A DNA stretch of 64,000 bases, from the NCBI RefSeq assembly GCF_029814825.1, contig NZ_CP122379.1, forward strand, positions 2,418,001 to 2,482,000, in the 5' to 3' direction. Shown in pieces: positions 49,458 through 59,206 of the stretch (within the stretch, counting starts at the first letter, position 1; every line of letters starts with the position of its first letter). The stretch is from Aequorivita marisscotiae. GTDB lineage: Bacteria > Bacteroidota > Bacteroidia > Flavobacteriales > Flavobacteriaceae. The position numbers and the translations under genes were made by a program. The notes beneath the pieces are model-generated. The model worked only from the letters and a program-made list of their open reading frames with translations, was not told the DNA's origin and searched no databases.

Positions 49458-49910
49458 ATGAAACTGAGTCCAAGGAAAATCAATACATTTCTACTGTTTA
49501 AATTGCCGTCTGCATACCTTACCGGCGTGCGGGTAAAAACTATTTCGGAAACGGAATGCATAAGCACCGTAAAACACCGATGGATTAATCAAAATCCGTT
49601 TAATTCTATGTTTTGGGCGGTACAGGGAATGGCTGCCGAACTGAGTACTGGAGCTCTGGTAATGGCTAAAATTAAAGAAAGCAACACAAGTATTTCTATG
49701 CTTGTTGCGAACAATAACGCAAGCTTTTTGAAAAAAGCTCGTGGAAGAATAGAATTTAAATGTTCGGATGGAATGTTGTTAGATAAAGCAATTAAAAAAA
49801 CAATCGCTACCGGAGAAGGACAAACTATTTGGATGGAGTCTGAAGGGGTAGATTCATCCGGTGATGTAGTTTCTAGATTTAAATTTGAATGGACTTTAAA
49901 AAAGCGATAA
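49458..49910 (+). CDS. DUF4442 hotdog-fold thioesterase-like protein
   Basis: The protein has about 150 residues from the ATG at 49458 (MKLSPRKINTFLLFKLPSAY). Motifs such as VRVKTISETECISTVKHRW, NPFNSMFWAVQGMAAELSTGALV and the beta-rich end match DUF4442, a hotdog-fold domain related to PaaI/YiiD thioesterases. The upstream ATG at 49428 is in the promoter and less likely. It would act on acyl-CoA or a related thioester in the cytoplasm; the substrate is unknown. Confidence 0.75.
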   Translation: MKLSPRKINTFLLFKLPSAYLTGVRVKTISETECISTVKHRWINQNPFNSMFWAVQGMAAELSTGALVMAKIKESNTSISMLVANNNASFLKKARGRIEFKCSDGMLLDKAIKKTIATGEGQTIWMESEGVDSSGDVVSRFKFEWTLKKR

Positions 49911-50099
49911 TTTTAAAGCTATTATACATAAGGGGTTACGGCAAAATATCCTTAATTAACAAACTTTTAACACCTCCGATAGGCTGTTAAAACGTGTTTA
50001 ATTCGCTAATATTGGTTATATTTAAATCGTATTAAACTAAAAATCTTCGCCTATTGTAAAAAGCTACTTCACCTTTAACTAATTAAATCTTAAATAGCT

Positions 50100-50297
50100 A
50101 TGGCAAGAGCAATGTTTGATTACACCAAAGCTGTACTTGCAAAAGTAAGTTTTGATGTTAATCTATTCTGCAAAGAATTAAAAAAAGCATTAACCAGATT
50201 GCTTCCCTATGAAATAGAAGAACTTAAACTCTGGGTAGATTCTCTTATTAAACAGAATCCACAATTAAATCAATGTCTAATATTATTAAACACATAA
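50100..50297 (+). CDS. Small conserved-looking protein (65 aa)
   Basis: This short alpha-helical protein starts MARAMFDYTKAVLAKVSFD and continues LFCKELKKALTRLLPYEIEE. It is independent (own terminator at 50304-50330) and shows an amphipathic helical pattern without signal or membrane segment. I do not recognise a function; small proteins of this kind are common in Flavobacteriaceae. Confidence 0.6.
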   Translation: MARAMFDYTKAVLAKVSFDVNLFCKELKKALTRLLPYEIEELKLWVDSLIKQNPQLNQCLILLNT

Positions 50298-50303
50298 AGA
50301 AAG

Positions 50304-50330
50304 CCCTCTGAGAAATCAGAGGGTTTTTTT
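50304..50330 (+). terminator. Rho-independent terminator
   Basis: A perfect stem CCCTCTGA / TCAGAGGG with loop GAAA is followed by T7. It ends the small protein's transcript and lies 27 bp before the oxyR stop on the other strand. Confidence 0.9.
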
Positions 50331-50356
50331 AGTTAAGATGTTATTACAATTCCTAA

Positions 50357-51298
50357 TTATTTACTTTTTGTAGGGCTTATTATCTTTACATCCTGAAATG
50401 CAATTGCACCTCGAATAATACCTGATATGGAATCGTAAAGCGCATTTATTATCTGCATTTTTAATTCGCTTTTACTGTAAATCAAGCTTACTTCACGTGC
50501 GGGGGAGGGGTCTTTAAAATACTTAAGATTTTTTCTATATGCGGCATCAACGTCCAACGTGTGTAAATACGGAAGTAGTGTCATTCCCAAGCCTTCATTG
50601 GCCAACTTTACCAAAGTTTCAAAACTTCCGCTTTCCAGTTGAAATTTTTCGTTAGTAATATTTTTGGACGCCTTACATAGGTTTATTATTCCATCGCGAA
50701 AGCAGTGACCATCTTCCAATAACAAAATATCGTCAATATCTAAATCGTCCATTTCCAATTTGTCTTTGGCTGCCAAACGATGCGTTTCTGGAATGTAACC
50801 TACAAATGGCTCGTAATACAAAGGTCTTTCTTTAATTTTTTCCTGTTCAAGCGGAGTTGCCGCAATGGCGGCATCTAGATAACCTTCGTTAATTTTTACA
50901 ATTATTTCGTCTGTATTTAATTCTTCAATTTTCAGTTGTACTTTGGGGTAACGATCTGCAAAATTTTTTAAAAACATGGGCAGTAGTGTAGGCATTACTG
51001 TGGGTATTATACCTAATTTAAAAGTACCACCGATAAATCCTTTTTCTTGATCTACCACGTCCTGCATCCGTTCAGACTCATTGACTATATTACGTGCTTG
51101 CTCCACAATTTTTTCACCAACACTTGTAAGTTCAATGGGCTTTTTACTCCGATCGAATATTAGTATTTCCAATTCCTCTTCCAGCTTTTGAATTTGCATG
51201 CTTAGCGTGGGCTGCGTCACAAAGGTTTTTTCGGCTGCCTTCGTAAAATTTTGATGCTCGGCAACAGCCAAAACATATTTAAGTTGGGTAATCGTCAT
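50357..51298 (-). CDS. oxyR: OxyR peroxide-sensing LysR regulator
   Basis: The 313-residue LysR-type regulator has an N-terminal HTH (TKAAEKTFVTQPTLSMQIQK). The redox cysteines fall exactly at 199 and 208 within LLEDGHCFRDGIINLC, the same numbers as E. coli OxyR. Peroxide forms a disulfide between them and activates target genes such as catalase and peroxidases. The stop lies close to a convergent terminator, and it is a single-gene unit. Confidence 0.95.
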   Translation of the reverse strand: MTITQLKYVLAVAEHQNFTKAAEKTFVTQPTLSMQIQKLEEELEILIFDRSKKPIELTSVGEKIVEQARNIVNESERMQDVVDQEKGFIGGTFKLGIIPTVMPTLLPMFLKNFADRYPKVQLKIEELNTDEIIVKINEGYLDAAIAATPLEQEKIKERPLYYEPFVGYIPETHRLAAKDKLEMDDLDIDDILLLEDGHCFRDGIINLCKASKNITNEKFQLESGSFETLVKLANEGLGMTLLPYLHTLDVDAAYRKNLKYFKDPSPAREVSLIYSKSELKMQIINALYDSISGIIRGAIAFQDVKIISPTKSK

Positions 51299-51354
51299 TG
51301 TAAATTATATTTATGCAAAAATAGTCAAATAATCAATATAATCTATAGGGTGAT

Positions 51355-52686
51355 TTAAAGTAACCCCCTCGCTTTTATTTCTAAATACTTATTGATAGTA
51401 TTAACCGTAAGATCTTCCGGTGCCGTTAAAATTGTTTGAATACCACGCTTTTGCAGTTCGCGGACCATAACTTTTTTGTCAAATTCAAACTGTTGGGCGA
51501 TTGTTTGGTCTACAATTTCTGAAATGTTTTTGGCTTCTGAATTACTTAAACTTTTTAACTCGGTGTTTTCAAAAAACACAACTACCAAAACATGCTTTTG
51601 TGCAATGGCTAACAAATAGGGTAGTTGTCTTTGAAGTGCTGATATATGCTCAAAATTTGTATAAAGCATCAGCAAACTTCTATGTGTAATTCTTCGCTTT
51701 ACCAATGCTTGCAAAACGCCATAATCTGCATCTAAATACTTTGTGTCTATATTGTATAATGCTTCCAGAATACTGTTTAAGTAAGTTTTTTTTGCCTGTG
51801 CTGGCAAAAAGTGGCCTGCTGTATTCGAAAAACTTGCCAGTCCAACTTTGTCGTTTTTCTTTAATGCGATGTTCGAAAAAGCAAGGGAACTGTTTAATGC
51901 GTAATCTAATAATTTTAGTCCGTTAAAAGGCATTTTCATAACACGGCTCGTGTCTATAATTGAATAAATTGGCTGCATTTTTTCGTCCTGATATTGGTTT
52001 ACCATCAGTTGTGCACGTTTTCCTGTTGCTTTCCAATTAACGGTACGTACGTCGTCTCCTGCTACATATTCCTTAATTTGCTCAAATTCCATGGTATGTC
52101 CAATCCGCCTAATTTTCTTTAAACCAATGTGCGAAAGTCGATTATCGATAGCCAGAAAGTCGAATTTTTTCATTTGAATAAACGAAGGATACACTTTTAC
52201 CATTTGTTCTTTATTAAACGTATATCGTTTCCGCACCAAACCAATTGAGGAGGACACAAAGCAATTTAAATTTCCGAAGGTGTATTCACCGCGTTCAACG
52301 GGACGAACGTAGTATTGAAATGTATTTTTGCTTTTGCCGTTGATGGAAATAATTTTGAAAAAATCTCTTTTTTGGAATTGTACGGGCAATTCGTCAACAA
52401 TTCCCACGGTTATTTTAAATGGATACTGATTAGTTAAAAGTACAGATACAACATTGGTGTCGCTATTTGAAAATTTCTCGGGTAAAATACGTTGGCCTTC
52501 CAATTTACTTTTGGTGAAAACCATTATAATTTCCAATAAAATAAAAATTAAAAAAAATAGAACTAAAATCCATACAACGCCAAATAACCACTGCCACCAA
52601 TACGAAAATAGAAACAGCACAGCTAGCGCAGCCATTGTATAAAAAAAGCGCGGCGTTAAATAAACCGATTTTAGAAATGCGACCAC
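51355..52686 (-). CDS. DUF58-domain protein
   Basis: The 443-residue protein has two N-terminal helices (about 16-33, 35-55) and the DUF58 signature VNWKATGKRAQLMVNQYQDE, followed by a von Willebrand A-like half (IYSIIDTSR, MLYTNFEH). It is the downstream partner of the MoxR ATPase (start 1 bp apart). MoxR/DUF58 pairs act in protein complex maturation or stress, also in peptidoglycan-associated processes, but the substrate is unknown. Confidence 0.9.
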   Translation of the reverse strand: MVAFLKSVYLTPRFFYTMAALAVLFLFSYWWQWLFGVVWILVLFFLIFILLEIIMVFTKSKLEGQRILPEKFSNSDTNVVSVLLTNQYPFKITVGIVDELPVQFQKRDFFKIISINGKSKNTFQYYVRPVERGEYTFGNLNCFVSSSIGLVRKRYTFNKEQMVKVYPSFIQMKKFDFLAIDNRLSHIGLKKIRRIGHTMEFEQIKEYVAGDDVRTVNWKATGKRAQLMVNQYQDEKMQPIYSIIDTSRVMKMPFNGLKLLDYALNSSLAFSNIALKKNDKVGLASFSNTAGHFLPAQAKKTYLNSILEALYNIDTKYLDADYGVLQALVKRRITHRSLLMLYTNFEHISALQRQLPYLLAIAQKHVLVVVFFENTELKSLSNSEAKNISEIVDQTIAQQFEFDKKVMVRELQKRGIQTILTAPEDLTVNTINKYLEIKARGLL

Positions 52687-53685
52687 TTACCTTGGTATTT
52701 CAATAGATTGGCTAATAATATCTATCACCGTTTCGGGCGTCATTCCTTCCATTTCTCGCTCGGGAGATAGAATTAATCTATGCCGAAGTACAGGCGCTAA
52801 CGTCTTTTTTACATCATCTGGTGTTACAAAATCGCGACCATTAATAGCTGCGTATGCCTTTGATGCATTCATAATAGCAAGTGAAGCTCGCGGTGATCCT
52901 CCCAAAAATAGGTGCGGATGATTTCTGGTTTTATCTACCAGTTGGGCGATGTATGTAAATATTTTTTCTTCAATTATAACTTCTTGTACCTGGGCACGGA
53001 AAGTTCGTAATGTTTCGGGTGTTAAAACTCCTTCAATTGAATTTTCGGCGTTTATTTGTTTCCGCTCGTGATGGGTTTTTAAAATAGTTATTTCATCTTC
53101 CAAAGTAGGGTAGCCCACTTTTATTTTAAATAGAAATCGGTCTAATTGCGCTTCCGGTAAAGCGTACGTACCTTCCTGTTCTACGGGGTTTTGAGTTGCC
53201 AATACAATAAACGGGTATGCCATTGTGTGTTGCGTGCCGTCCATAGTTATTTGTCGTTCTTCCATAACCTCAAACAACGCGGCTTGTGTTTTGGCGGGCG
53301 CTCTGTTTATTTCATCAATTAGAATAACGTTCGAAAATATCGGACCTTTTTTAAATTCAAATTCCGAAGTTTTCATATTTAAAATTGAAGTTCCCAATAC
53401 ATCACTTGGCATTAAATCTGGCGTAAATTGAATTCGGCTAAAATCTGTTTTCAGTGTTTTTGCGAATAATTTGGCGGTAATAGTTTTAGCAATGCCCGGG
53501 ACTCCTTCAATTAGTACATGGCCATTTGCCAACAAGCTTACAATTAATAGTTCAATAAAGTCTTCCTGCCCGATAATAATTTTGGAAAGTTGTGCTTTAA
53601 TATTGGCTACGGCATCCTTAAGCCCGTCTAAGGGAATGCGATTATTAAAATGTAAATCGTTATTGTCTTTTTCAGGGTTTTCCAT
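52687..53685 (-). CDS. MoxR-family AAA+ ATPase
   Basis: The 332-residue ATPase has Walker A EGVPGIAKTITAK, Walker B VILIDEINRAPAK and the MoxR pattern FIVLATQNPVEQEGTYALPEAQ. It sits between DUF4350 (14-bp overlap) and DUF58. It is a chaperone-like ATPase of the cluster. Confidence 0.95.
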   Translation of the reverse strand: MENPEKDNNDLHFNNRIPLDGLKDAVANIKAQLSKIIIGQEDFIELLIVSLLANGHVLIEGVPGIAKTITAKLFAKTLKTDFSRIQFTPDLMPSDVLGTSILNMKTSEFEFKKGPIFSNVILIDEINRAPAKTQAALFEVMEERQITMDGTQHTMAYPFIVLATQNPVEQEGTYALPEAQLDRFLFKIKVGYPTLEDEITILKTHHERKQINAENSIEGVLTPETLRTFRAQVQEVIIEEKIFTYIAQLVDKTRNHPHLFLGGSPRASLAIMNASKAYAAINGRDFVTPDDVKKTLAPVLRHRLILSPEREMEGMTPETVIDIISQSIEIPR

Positions 53686-54889
53686 CGGTTTTCTTTTTAA
53701 ATTCCTTAATTTCTTGGTAGAGCTTTAGCAATTCCTCTTGGGTAGTAAAACGTTTATTTTGTAAATGTTCAATAAAAGTAAACAGGTTTAATGTTTCCTG
53801 TTGGGTATTGCCACTTCGTTCGGCAACAGCTTTATAAAAGCGGTCGTTAAGCGTTTCTGTAGGTACGCGTAAACGGGTCCGGATATATTCCAAAAATAGG
53901 GCTATTTGCTTTTCTGCAACTAATTTATATTCTTTCTTATCTAAATACATGCCTGCAATAGTACGAGTATATTGGTACGTTTTATTTGCTAACGGCTGCA
54001 CAATTGGAATGCTTCGTTGTTTTCTTTTTCCTTCAAAAATCACAAATAACAACACGCCAAGTAACGCAAAATAATACGCCCATTTAAAATATTTGTTATT
54101 TAATAAAACCCCCAGCGGCGAAATATCAACACGTTTACCCGTTTTATAATAATTATCCCAATTAATTTTATTGGTACTATTTAAATATGAAAAAACCTGA
54201 GCGGTATGGACTGCATTTTCTTCTGAAAGAATAAAGAAATTTGAAAAAATTTCGGGTTGTAAATGAAGAAAAATTTCACCTTTACCAATGGGAGCTTTTA
54301 TGAAATTAACACGCGGCTCCTGCATTTTAACCGAATCGATAAAACTTGCGGAAACTCCCAAAACCGTTTGTGAAAGGGTATCTATTTCAGAAAAATAGTT
54401 AATAGCAAAATCTTTTTTAAGATGAAATGGTTTTTGTGTAGCGAACTTTTTGTTAACCAATTTTACCAATGGCTGGGTAGCTATTTTCTGGATATTTACC
54501 GCGGTTTCAGTTTTTAAATGAAGGGTGTCCAATAAATTTTCACCCAAATAATTTGCCGAAATAAACGCTGTGTTTCCAATTTTTACCCACGCAAGTAGCG
54601 AATCGAGTTCAACCTGGTCAAAAGTTAGCCTGTTATTTATAAAAAGGTAAGTGCCTTTTAAATTATGCTCCTGAAAAACCTCAAATGGCGGAGCGTTTTT
54701 TTCAACAAAATTTTTGCCGTAGGTTTCTTGCAATAAATCGTGTAAAACATAGGTGCCAAGCGGAATTTTATCTTCTTTACTATAACTTGGAAACCAATTT
54801 ACAGGATGTTTTTTTGTAGCTTCCATATACACCAGCCCTGCCAGTACGAACAGAAAAGCCAAAAGAAATATTTTTTGAAGTTTAGTCAA
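53672..54889 (-). CDS. DUF4350-domain membrane protein
   Basis: This 405-residue protein has an N-terminal helix (about 8-24) and a periplasmic domain with GTYVLHDLLQETYGKNFV and TYLFINNRLTFDQVELDSLLAW, which is the DUF4350 GATase-like pattern. A second membrane helix (about 270-288) and a cytoplasmic C-terminal part follow. It overlaps the moxR start. Its function is unknown; it is always found in DUF4129-DUF4350-MoxR-DUF58 rows. Confidence 0.85.
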   Translation of the reverse strand: MTKLQKIFLLAFLFVLAGLVYMEATKKHPVNWFPSYSKEDKIPLGTYVLHDLLQETYGKNFVEKNAPPFEVFQEHNLKGTYLFINNRLTFDQVELDSLLAWVKIGNTAFISANYLGENLLDTLHLKTETAVNIQKIATQPLVKLVNKKFATQKPFHLKKDFAINYFSEIDTLSQTVLGVSASFIDSVKMQEPRVNFIKAPIGKGEIFLHLQPEIFSNFFILSEENAVHTAQVFSYLNSTNKINWDNYYKTGKRVDISPLGVLLNNKYFKWAYYFALLGVLLFVIFEGKRKQRSIPIVQPLANKTYQYTRTIAGMYLDKKEYKLVAEKQIALFLEYIRTRLRVPTETLNDRFYKAVAERSGNTQQETLNLFTFIEHLQNKRFTTQEELLKLYQEIKEFKKKTDGKP

Positions 54890-55652
54890 TGCTTTCTGGT
54901 ATTTGGTTTTCTAATGAAACAAAGGTTTTTTGAGCTTTCAGGTAATTTTCTTCGGTTACTGCAAAATTTCCGTACCAAATATAATCGTATAGGAGGGTGG
55001 CTTTTTTAAATCCAAAGTTTATTTCTTCCGAAGTTATTTCGGCAAAATACTCGCTATTGGTTTTATCGAATTCATAATTTATAAGCTCGGCTTCGGTGAG
55101 TTTCTTCAAAATTAGGAGATAATAATAGCGCACGGCCAACCTGTAATTTTTATCTGCTAATGCTTTTTCAATAAGTTGTTTTATGTTTTTACTCTTTATT
55201 ATTTTTTCTTCTTCTGAAAGAAAAACATCTGGTTTTTCTTTAGATTTAAAAAAGGAAGCGCCGGGATTTAGTTTATAAAACAACCAAATAACAAAAACTA
55301 CGATGGCAAAAATAATTAGATAGGGGAGCATATGTACTAAAAACGAAACAAAACCGCCAGCTTCAAAATCGCCAACCAACCACTTCCAAAATTTTAACCA
55401 TAATTGCCAAATCCAGCTTTTAAACTGCGTCCACCAGTTTTCCGAGGCTATTTGTTCAGTATAGTCAAACGTGCTTTCGCTTTTGTACTTTTCAATAATT
55501 TCACTACTAAAAATTGGCGGTTTTAAGTTTTCAGTAGTGTCGTAATGTATTTCCTTCTCAATTTTCTGGGAAACACTGTCCTGCACAATTGGCGCAGCTT
55601 GACTAAAAATAGCAAACAGCAAACAGAGAAAGATGAATACCGGTTTATACAT
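54882..55652 (-). CDS. DUF4129-domain protein
   Basis: The 256-residue protein has a signal peptide (FIFLCLLFAIFSQA), a helix (about 110-128) and a C-terminal cytoplasmic DUF4129 domain with KNYRLAVRYYYLLILKKLTEA. This domain resembles a periplasmic/transglutaminase-associated module. It overlaps the DUF4350 start by 8 bp and is part of the same operon. Confidence 0.85.
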   Translation of the reverse strand: MYKPVFIFLCLLFAIFSQAAPIVQDSVSQKIEKEIHYDTTENLKPPIFSSEIIEKYKSESTFDYTEQIASENWWTQFKSWIWQLWLKFWKWLVGDFEAGGFVSFLVHMLPYLIIFAIVVFVIWLFYKLNPGASFFKSKEKPDVFLSEEEKIIKSKNIKQLIEKALADKNYRLAVRYYYLLILKKLTEAELINYEFDKTNSEYFAEITSEEINFGFKKATLLYDYIWYGNFAVTEENYLKAQKTFVSLENQIPESID

Positions 55653-55654
55653 AT

Positions 55655-56530
55655 TTATTGATTGTTCGCCCCGAGTGAATCAATAGCTTCTATTGTGCCG
55701 GTAAAGTTCTTTTTTTCATTTAAATTGAAATAAATAAATGCCGAGCAAATTACAATTATTGTGTAAAGCAAATATTGAAAAACCATACCAACGGTGGAAA
55801 GTGAAAGATAGACCCAATCAAACATTACTGATGGATCGGCAGAAATTTCTTGGCTACCGGTAAAGGCTTTTATAAAAAAATAAATGTATTGCGGCACCTG
55901 AAAAATTATGTTTATAAAATAATATAGAAGTCCTGTAACAAACAGTGTGGCAAACGTGGCCCACCATTCGCCCTTTACCAAATCAAAACAGTAGCTAATG
56001 GTGTCTATTACCGATCGGTTTTCAAAAACTACAACGGCATACGCGATTGACAGGACGATGCCTAGATATATTCCCGGAATTACACAGAACATTGCGCCCA
56101 CAAAAATAATGATGGCCACTAGGAAGCTGGTTCCGATTAAACTCCAAAAATCGTCTTTTACGCCTTGTATAACTTCCGCTTTATTCACTATCCCGCCGTT
56201 TTTTATATACGATTTTATAAAGTGAAGCACCACTCCGTTAAGCAAGGCATAATATACCAGACCGGCCACGATTACTACCAATAATGACAAGATTACGTTT
56301 GTTGAAAAATTATCAATGGCGTCCACAGTTTCAATTATTCCGAATCCGCCTACAAAAGATTGTAGATAGAAAATAAAACCGATAAGCAAGATAAGTAGTG
56401 CAGGGCCTGCAATTTTGAGAATTAATTCAAAAAGCAATTTCCAATTTAAACGAATAAATTTGAAAATATCTGTTAGAATGCTTCCCAGCTCGCGTTGTTT
56501 TTTAAAATTTATTGAATTGTTCATGTTCAT
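55655..56530 (-). CDS. Multi-helix membrane protein of the MoxR row (291 aa)
   Basis: The protein has six or so hydrophobic segments (about 39-58, 75-100, 128-160, 190-212, 240-265) and begins MNMNNSINFKKQRELGSIL (a second ATG at 56524). It resembles DUF4013/glycerophosphoryl diester phosphodiesterase-type membrane domains often found with SpoIIM, RDD, DUF4129 and MoxR genes. The precise family is unsure, and no catalytic motif is visible. Its position 2 bp before the DUF4129 gene shows co-transcription. Confidence 0.65.
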   Translation of the reverse strand: MNMNNSINFKKQRELGSILTDIFKFIRLNWKLLFELILKIAGPALLILLIGFIFYLQSFVGGFGIIETVDAIDNFSTNVILSLLVVIVAGLVYYALLNGVVLHFIKSYIKNGGIVNKAEVIQGVKDDFWSLIGTSFLVAIIIFVGAMFCVIPGIYLGIVLSIAYAVVVFENRSVIDTISYCFDLVKGEWWATFATLFVTGLLYYFINIIFQVPQYIYFFIKAFTGSQEISADPSVMFDWVYLSLSTVGMVFQYLLYTIIVICSAFIYFNLNEKKNFTGTIEAIDSLGANNQ

Positions 56531-56564
56531 TATTCGGCCTTAATATGTTGTAAAGTATATTTTT

Positions 56565-57551
56565 TCAAATTTTTTTAAATGAAGGGGTCGTGGTCTTTTT
56601 TAAATCTTTTTGCAGTTTTAAAGGGTATATTATGTAGTAATAAATAATTAAAAATAAGGAACTACCAATTATAAAAATGGCCAACCAATCTGGCATTTCG
56701 GTATGGCGGGTTACAAAACCTTCCAAAAATCCGGCAATTATAAAAAATGGCACGGTGCTCAATAATATTTTAAGTCCGTCCTTCGCCCCGCGAACAAATG
56801 ATTGTATGCGCGTATATGTACCGGGAAACAGAATGCTATTGCCCAAAACCAGTCCTGCACAGGCTGCAATTATTATTACTGAAATTTCAATAGTACCGTG
56901 GATCCAGATGGTTCTTGCCGACTCCCAAAGCAATCCTTTTTCAAAAAAGAAATATTGAAATGAGCCAAGCATAATGGCGTTGCGCATAATAATGTAAATA
57001 GTTCCAAGGCTTAAAAACATCCCGAAAACGAAGGCATATAGCGCTACTTTAATATTATTGATTGTAATACCGAGAAACATATTTAAGGCGCCCATTTGCT
57101 TATAGACGGCCATGGGGTCGCCTTTATCAATATTTGCCAAGGTCATATTAACATAACCATCGCCTAAAATTAGCCGTACAAAGTTTCCGTCTGTCGCAGC
57201 CGAATAGGCGCCAATAACTGTAAAAAGAACAAAAACAATACTCGCAATAAGTAGCTGTTTGTGGTATTGCGAAAAGAAAAGCGGAAATTCCCGTGTATAA
57301 AAAGTAATAAAACGAGTTCGAGACTCGCGTTTGGTTTTATATATTTTTTGATGCGCTAAAATGGAAAGCCCATTTAGGTATTTTAACGTATTGCTATTTG
57401 GGTAGAAAGTCTGGGCATAACTAAGGTGATCAGTAACTTCTATGTAAAGTGAACTCAAATCATCCGGGTTCATTTGAACATTATTCCTCAGAACATTTTC
57501 AAACTTTAACCATTTATCCTTATTTTGCTTCGCAAAAGCAGCTTCGCGCAT
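56565..57551 (-). CDS. SpoIIM/DUF95-type membrane protein
   Basis: The 328-residue protein has an N-terminal cytoplasmic part (MREAAFAKQNKDKWLKFENVL) and a stage II sporulation protein M-like membrane domain with MFLGITINNIKVALYAFVFGM and WIHGTIEISVIIIAACAGLVLG. In non-sporulating bacteria it is a companion of MoxR clusters; no sporulation is implied. It is divergent from the RDD gene (35 bp gap). Confidence 0.9.
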   Translation of the reverse strand: MREAAFAKQNKDKWLKFENVLRNNVQMNPDDLSSLYIEVTDHLSYAQTFYPNSNTLKYLNGLSILAHQKIYKTKRESRTRFITFYTREFPLFFSQYHKQLLIASIVFVLFTVIGAYSAATDGNFVRLILGDGYVNMTLANIDKGDPMAVYKQMGALNMFLGITINNIKVALYAFVFGMFLSLGTIYIIMRNAIMLGSFQYFFFEKGLLWESARTIWIHGTIEISVIIIAACAGLVLGNSILFPGTYTRIQSFVRGAKDGLKILLSTVPFFIIAGFLEGFVTRHTEMPDWLAIFIIGSSLFLIIYYYIIYPLKLQKDLKKTTTPSFKKI

Positions 57552-57586
57552 ATTGTGCAGTACTTTTGTTCAAAGAAACATATTTA

Positions 57587-58303
57587 ATGGATAATTTTCA
57601 AATAGAAACTGCCCAAAATGTAAACATTCTTCAAAATGTTGCGGGCGTTGGAGATCGTATTTTGGCGTATTTACTGGACAGTTTAATCATGGGTTTTTAT
57701 GTTTTTGTAATTATCTTACTTTTTTCCAGTGTACACTTAACCGATGATTATTTTATGGTCGTTGGGCTCACAATCGGGCTTCCGTTATTTTTGTATCATT
57801 TATTATGGGAAATGCTCTGGAACGGGCAAAGTCCCGGAAAAGCTGTAATGAATTTACGCGTGGTAAAAACCGATGGTTCCAAACCGGCCTTTTCTAATTA
57901 TTTATTGCGATGGTTATTGCGAGTTATTGATATAACCGCTACCAGCGGTGGGCTTGCTCTTGTTACAATTCTTTTAAATGGAAAGGGACAACGCTTGGGC
58001 GATATGGCTGCGCTTACAACGGTTATTACAGAAAAACCGATAGTTAATTTTTCACAAACTATTGTAACCGATATTCCAGAAAATTATCAGCCAACCTATC
58101 CCCAAGTCACTGTGTTTAGCGATGCTGAAATGCAAAAAATAAAAAATATTTTTATGGAAGCTCGGCAACACGGAAACCACCACGTAATTTTAAAATTGGC
58201 AGATAAAGTATCTAGCGTAATGACAGTGAAATTAGAAGATACGCCCTTAAAATTTCTAGATACGGTAATAAAAGATTATAACCATTTTACACAAAACATG
58301 TGA
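57587..58303 (+). CDS. RDD-family membrane protein
   Basis: The 238-residue protein starts at the ATG at 57587 (MDNFQIETAQNVNILQNVAG). The RDD domain is visible: VGDRILAYLLDSLIMGFYVF, ending with GQRLGDMAALTTVI, and there are three membrane helices. An upstream in-frame ATG (57449) is inside the divergent gene and rejected. It is divergent from SpoIIM, with the last codons overlapping the next gene (GTGA). RDD proteins are poorly understood; some act as Na+/Li+/K+-H+ antiporters. Confidence 0.85.
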   Translation: MDNFQIETAQNVNILQNVAGVGDRILAYLLDSLIMGFYVFVIILLFSSVHLTDDYFMVVGLTIGLPLFLYHLLWEMLWNGQSPGKAVMNLRVVKTDGSKPAFSNYLLRWLLRVIDITATSGGLALVTILLNGKGQRLGDMAALTTVITEKPIVNFSQTIVTDIPENYQPTYPQVTVFSDAEMQKIKNIFMEARQHGNHHVILKLADKVSSVMTVKLEDTPLKFLDTVIKDYNHFTQNM

Positions 58304-58917
58304 AGCTAATATTACTAATAGATATTTTAGGAACTATTGCGTTCGCCATTTCAGGAGTGCTTACTGCAATTAATAAACGATTGGATCCTTTTGGCATACT
58401 GATAATCGCTTTTGTGGCGGCAATAGGTGGCGGGACCTTGCGCGATATTTTAATAGGCGCAAATGTGGCGTGGATGCGTGATTTAACGTATGTGTACGTT
58501 ATTTTTGGTTCTACAATTTTTACGGTCGTTTTCAGAAAAAGATTGGAGTACATTCGTCGGTCATTATTATTATTTGACACGATTGGGATAACATTCTATA
58601 CCATTGTTGGTGTAGAGAAGGGGATTGCTGCGGGTTTTGAACCAATTATTTGTATTGCTTTGGGAACAATAACCGCTTGCTTTGGGGGTGTAATTCGTGA
58701 TATACTTTGTAATGAAATCCCGATCATCTTTAGAAAGGAAATTTATGCAACGGCTTGTATTTTAGGTGCATCGGCGTATTTTTTACTTTTGAACACTACT
58801 ATACCGCTCGATTTTATCGTTATAATATCTGGCTCTGTAATCTTTATAGTTCGTCTGCTGGCTGTTTATTTTAATCTTTCCTTACCAACTATTTACAGGA
58901 AGGATGAGTTGGAATAA
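58300..58917 (+). CDS. TRIC-like / UPF0126 membrane channel protein (YicG/YadS family)
   Basis: The 205-residue protein has two repeats of a three-helix unit. The first contains LGTIAFAISGVLTAINKRLD, then GGGTLRDILIG; the second DTIGITFYTIVGVEKGI, then GGVIRDILCNEIPIIF. This duplicated GGGxxRD pattern defines the UPF0126/TRIC cation-channel family. It uses a GTG start overlapping the RDD stop by 4 bp. The exact ion is unknown. Confidence 0.9.
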   Translation: MKLILLIDILGTIAFAISGVLTAINKRLDPFGILIIAFVAAIGGGTLRDILIGANVAWMRDLTYVYVIFGSTIFTVVFRKRLEYIRRSLLLFDTIGITFYTIVGVEKGIAAGFEPIICIALGTITACFGGVIRDILCNEIPIIFRKEIYATACILGASAYFLLLNTTIPLDFIVIISGSVIFIVRLLAVYFNLSLPTIYRKDELE

Positions 58918-59054
58918 AGTCGATAGATTTAGAAGTCATTATAATAATTGTACATCAAAGTTTATTGACTGAAATTCATACTACTACTACTAATCCAAAT
59001 TTATAGATATTGGATTGTGATACTATAAAACTAACAAACCTATATATCAGCGTG

Positions 59055-59166
59055 CCCGAAGGTTTTAAATATTTATAAAACGTCTTCGGGCTGGATGTTC
59101 GACCCCGTTGGGGTCGTATTTTCCTGTTGTTGATTTTGTTATAAATATGAAATCCCTTCGGGATTT
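59055..59166. repeat. Left 112-bp flanking repeat
   Basis: It contains the hairpin CGACCCCGTTGGGGTCG (59100-59116) and outer CCCGAAGG/CTTCGGG arms, ending AAATCCCTTCGGGATTT. It differs from the right copy at around ten positions. Confidence 0.8.
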
Positions 59167-59206
59167 GGACAAAATGGGTTATTTTTAAATAGATAAATTT
59201 AAAACG

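Noticed and set aside
56565..57551. SpoIIM-type gene as evidence for sporulation
   Set aside because: The family occurs widely in non-sporulating Bacteroidota next to MoxR/DUF58 rows; no other sporulation genes are seen.
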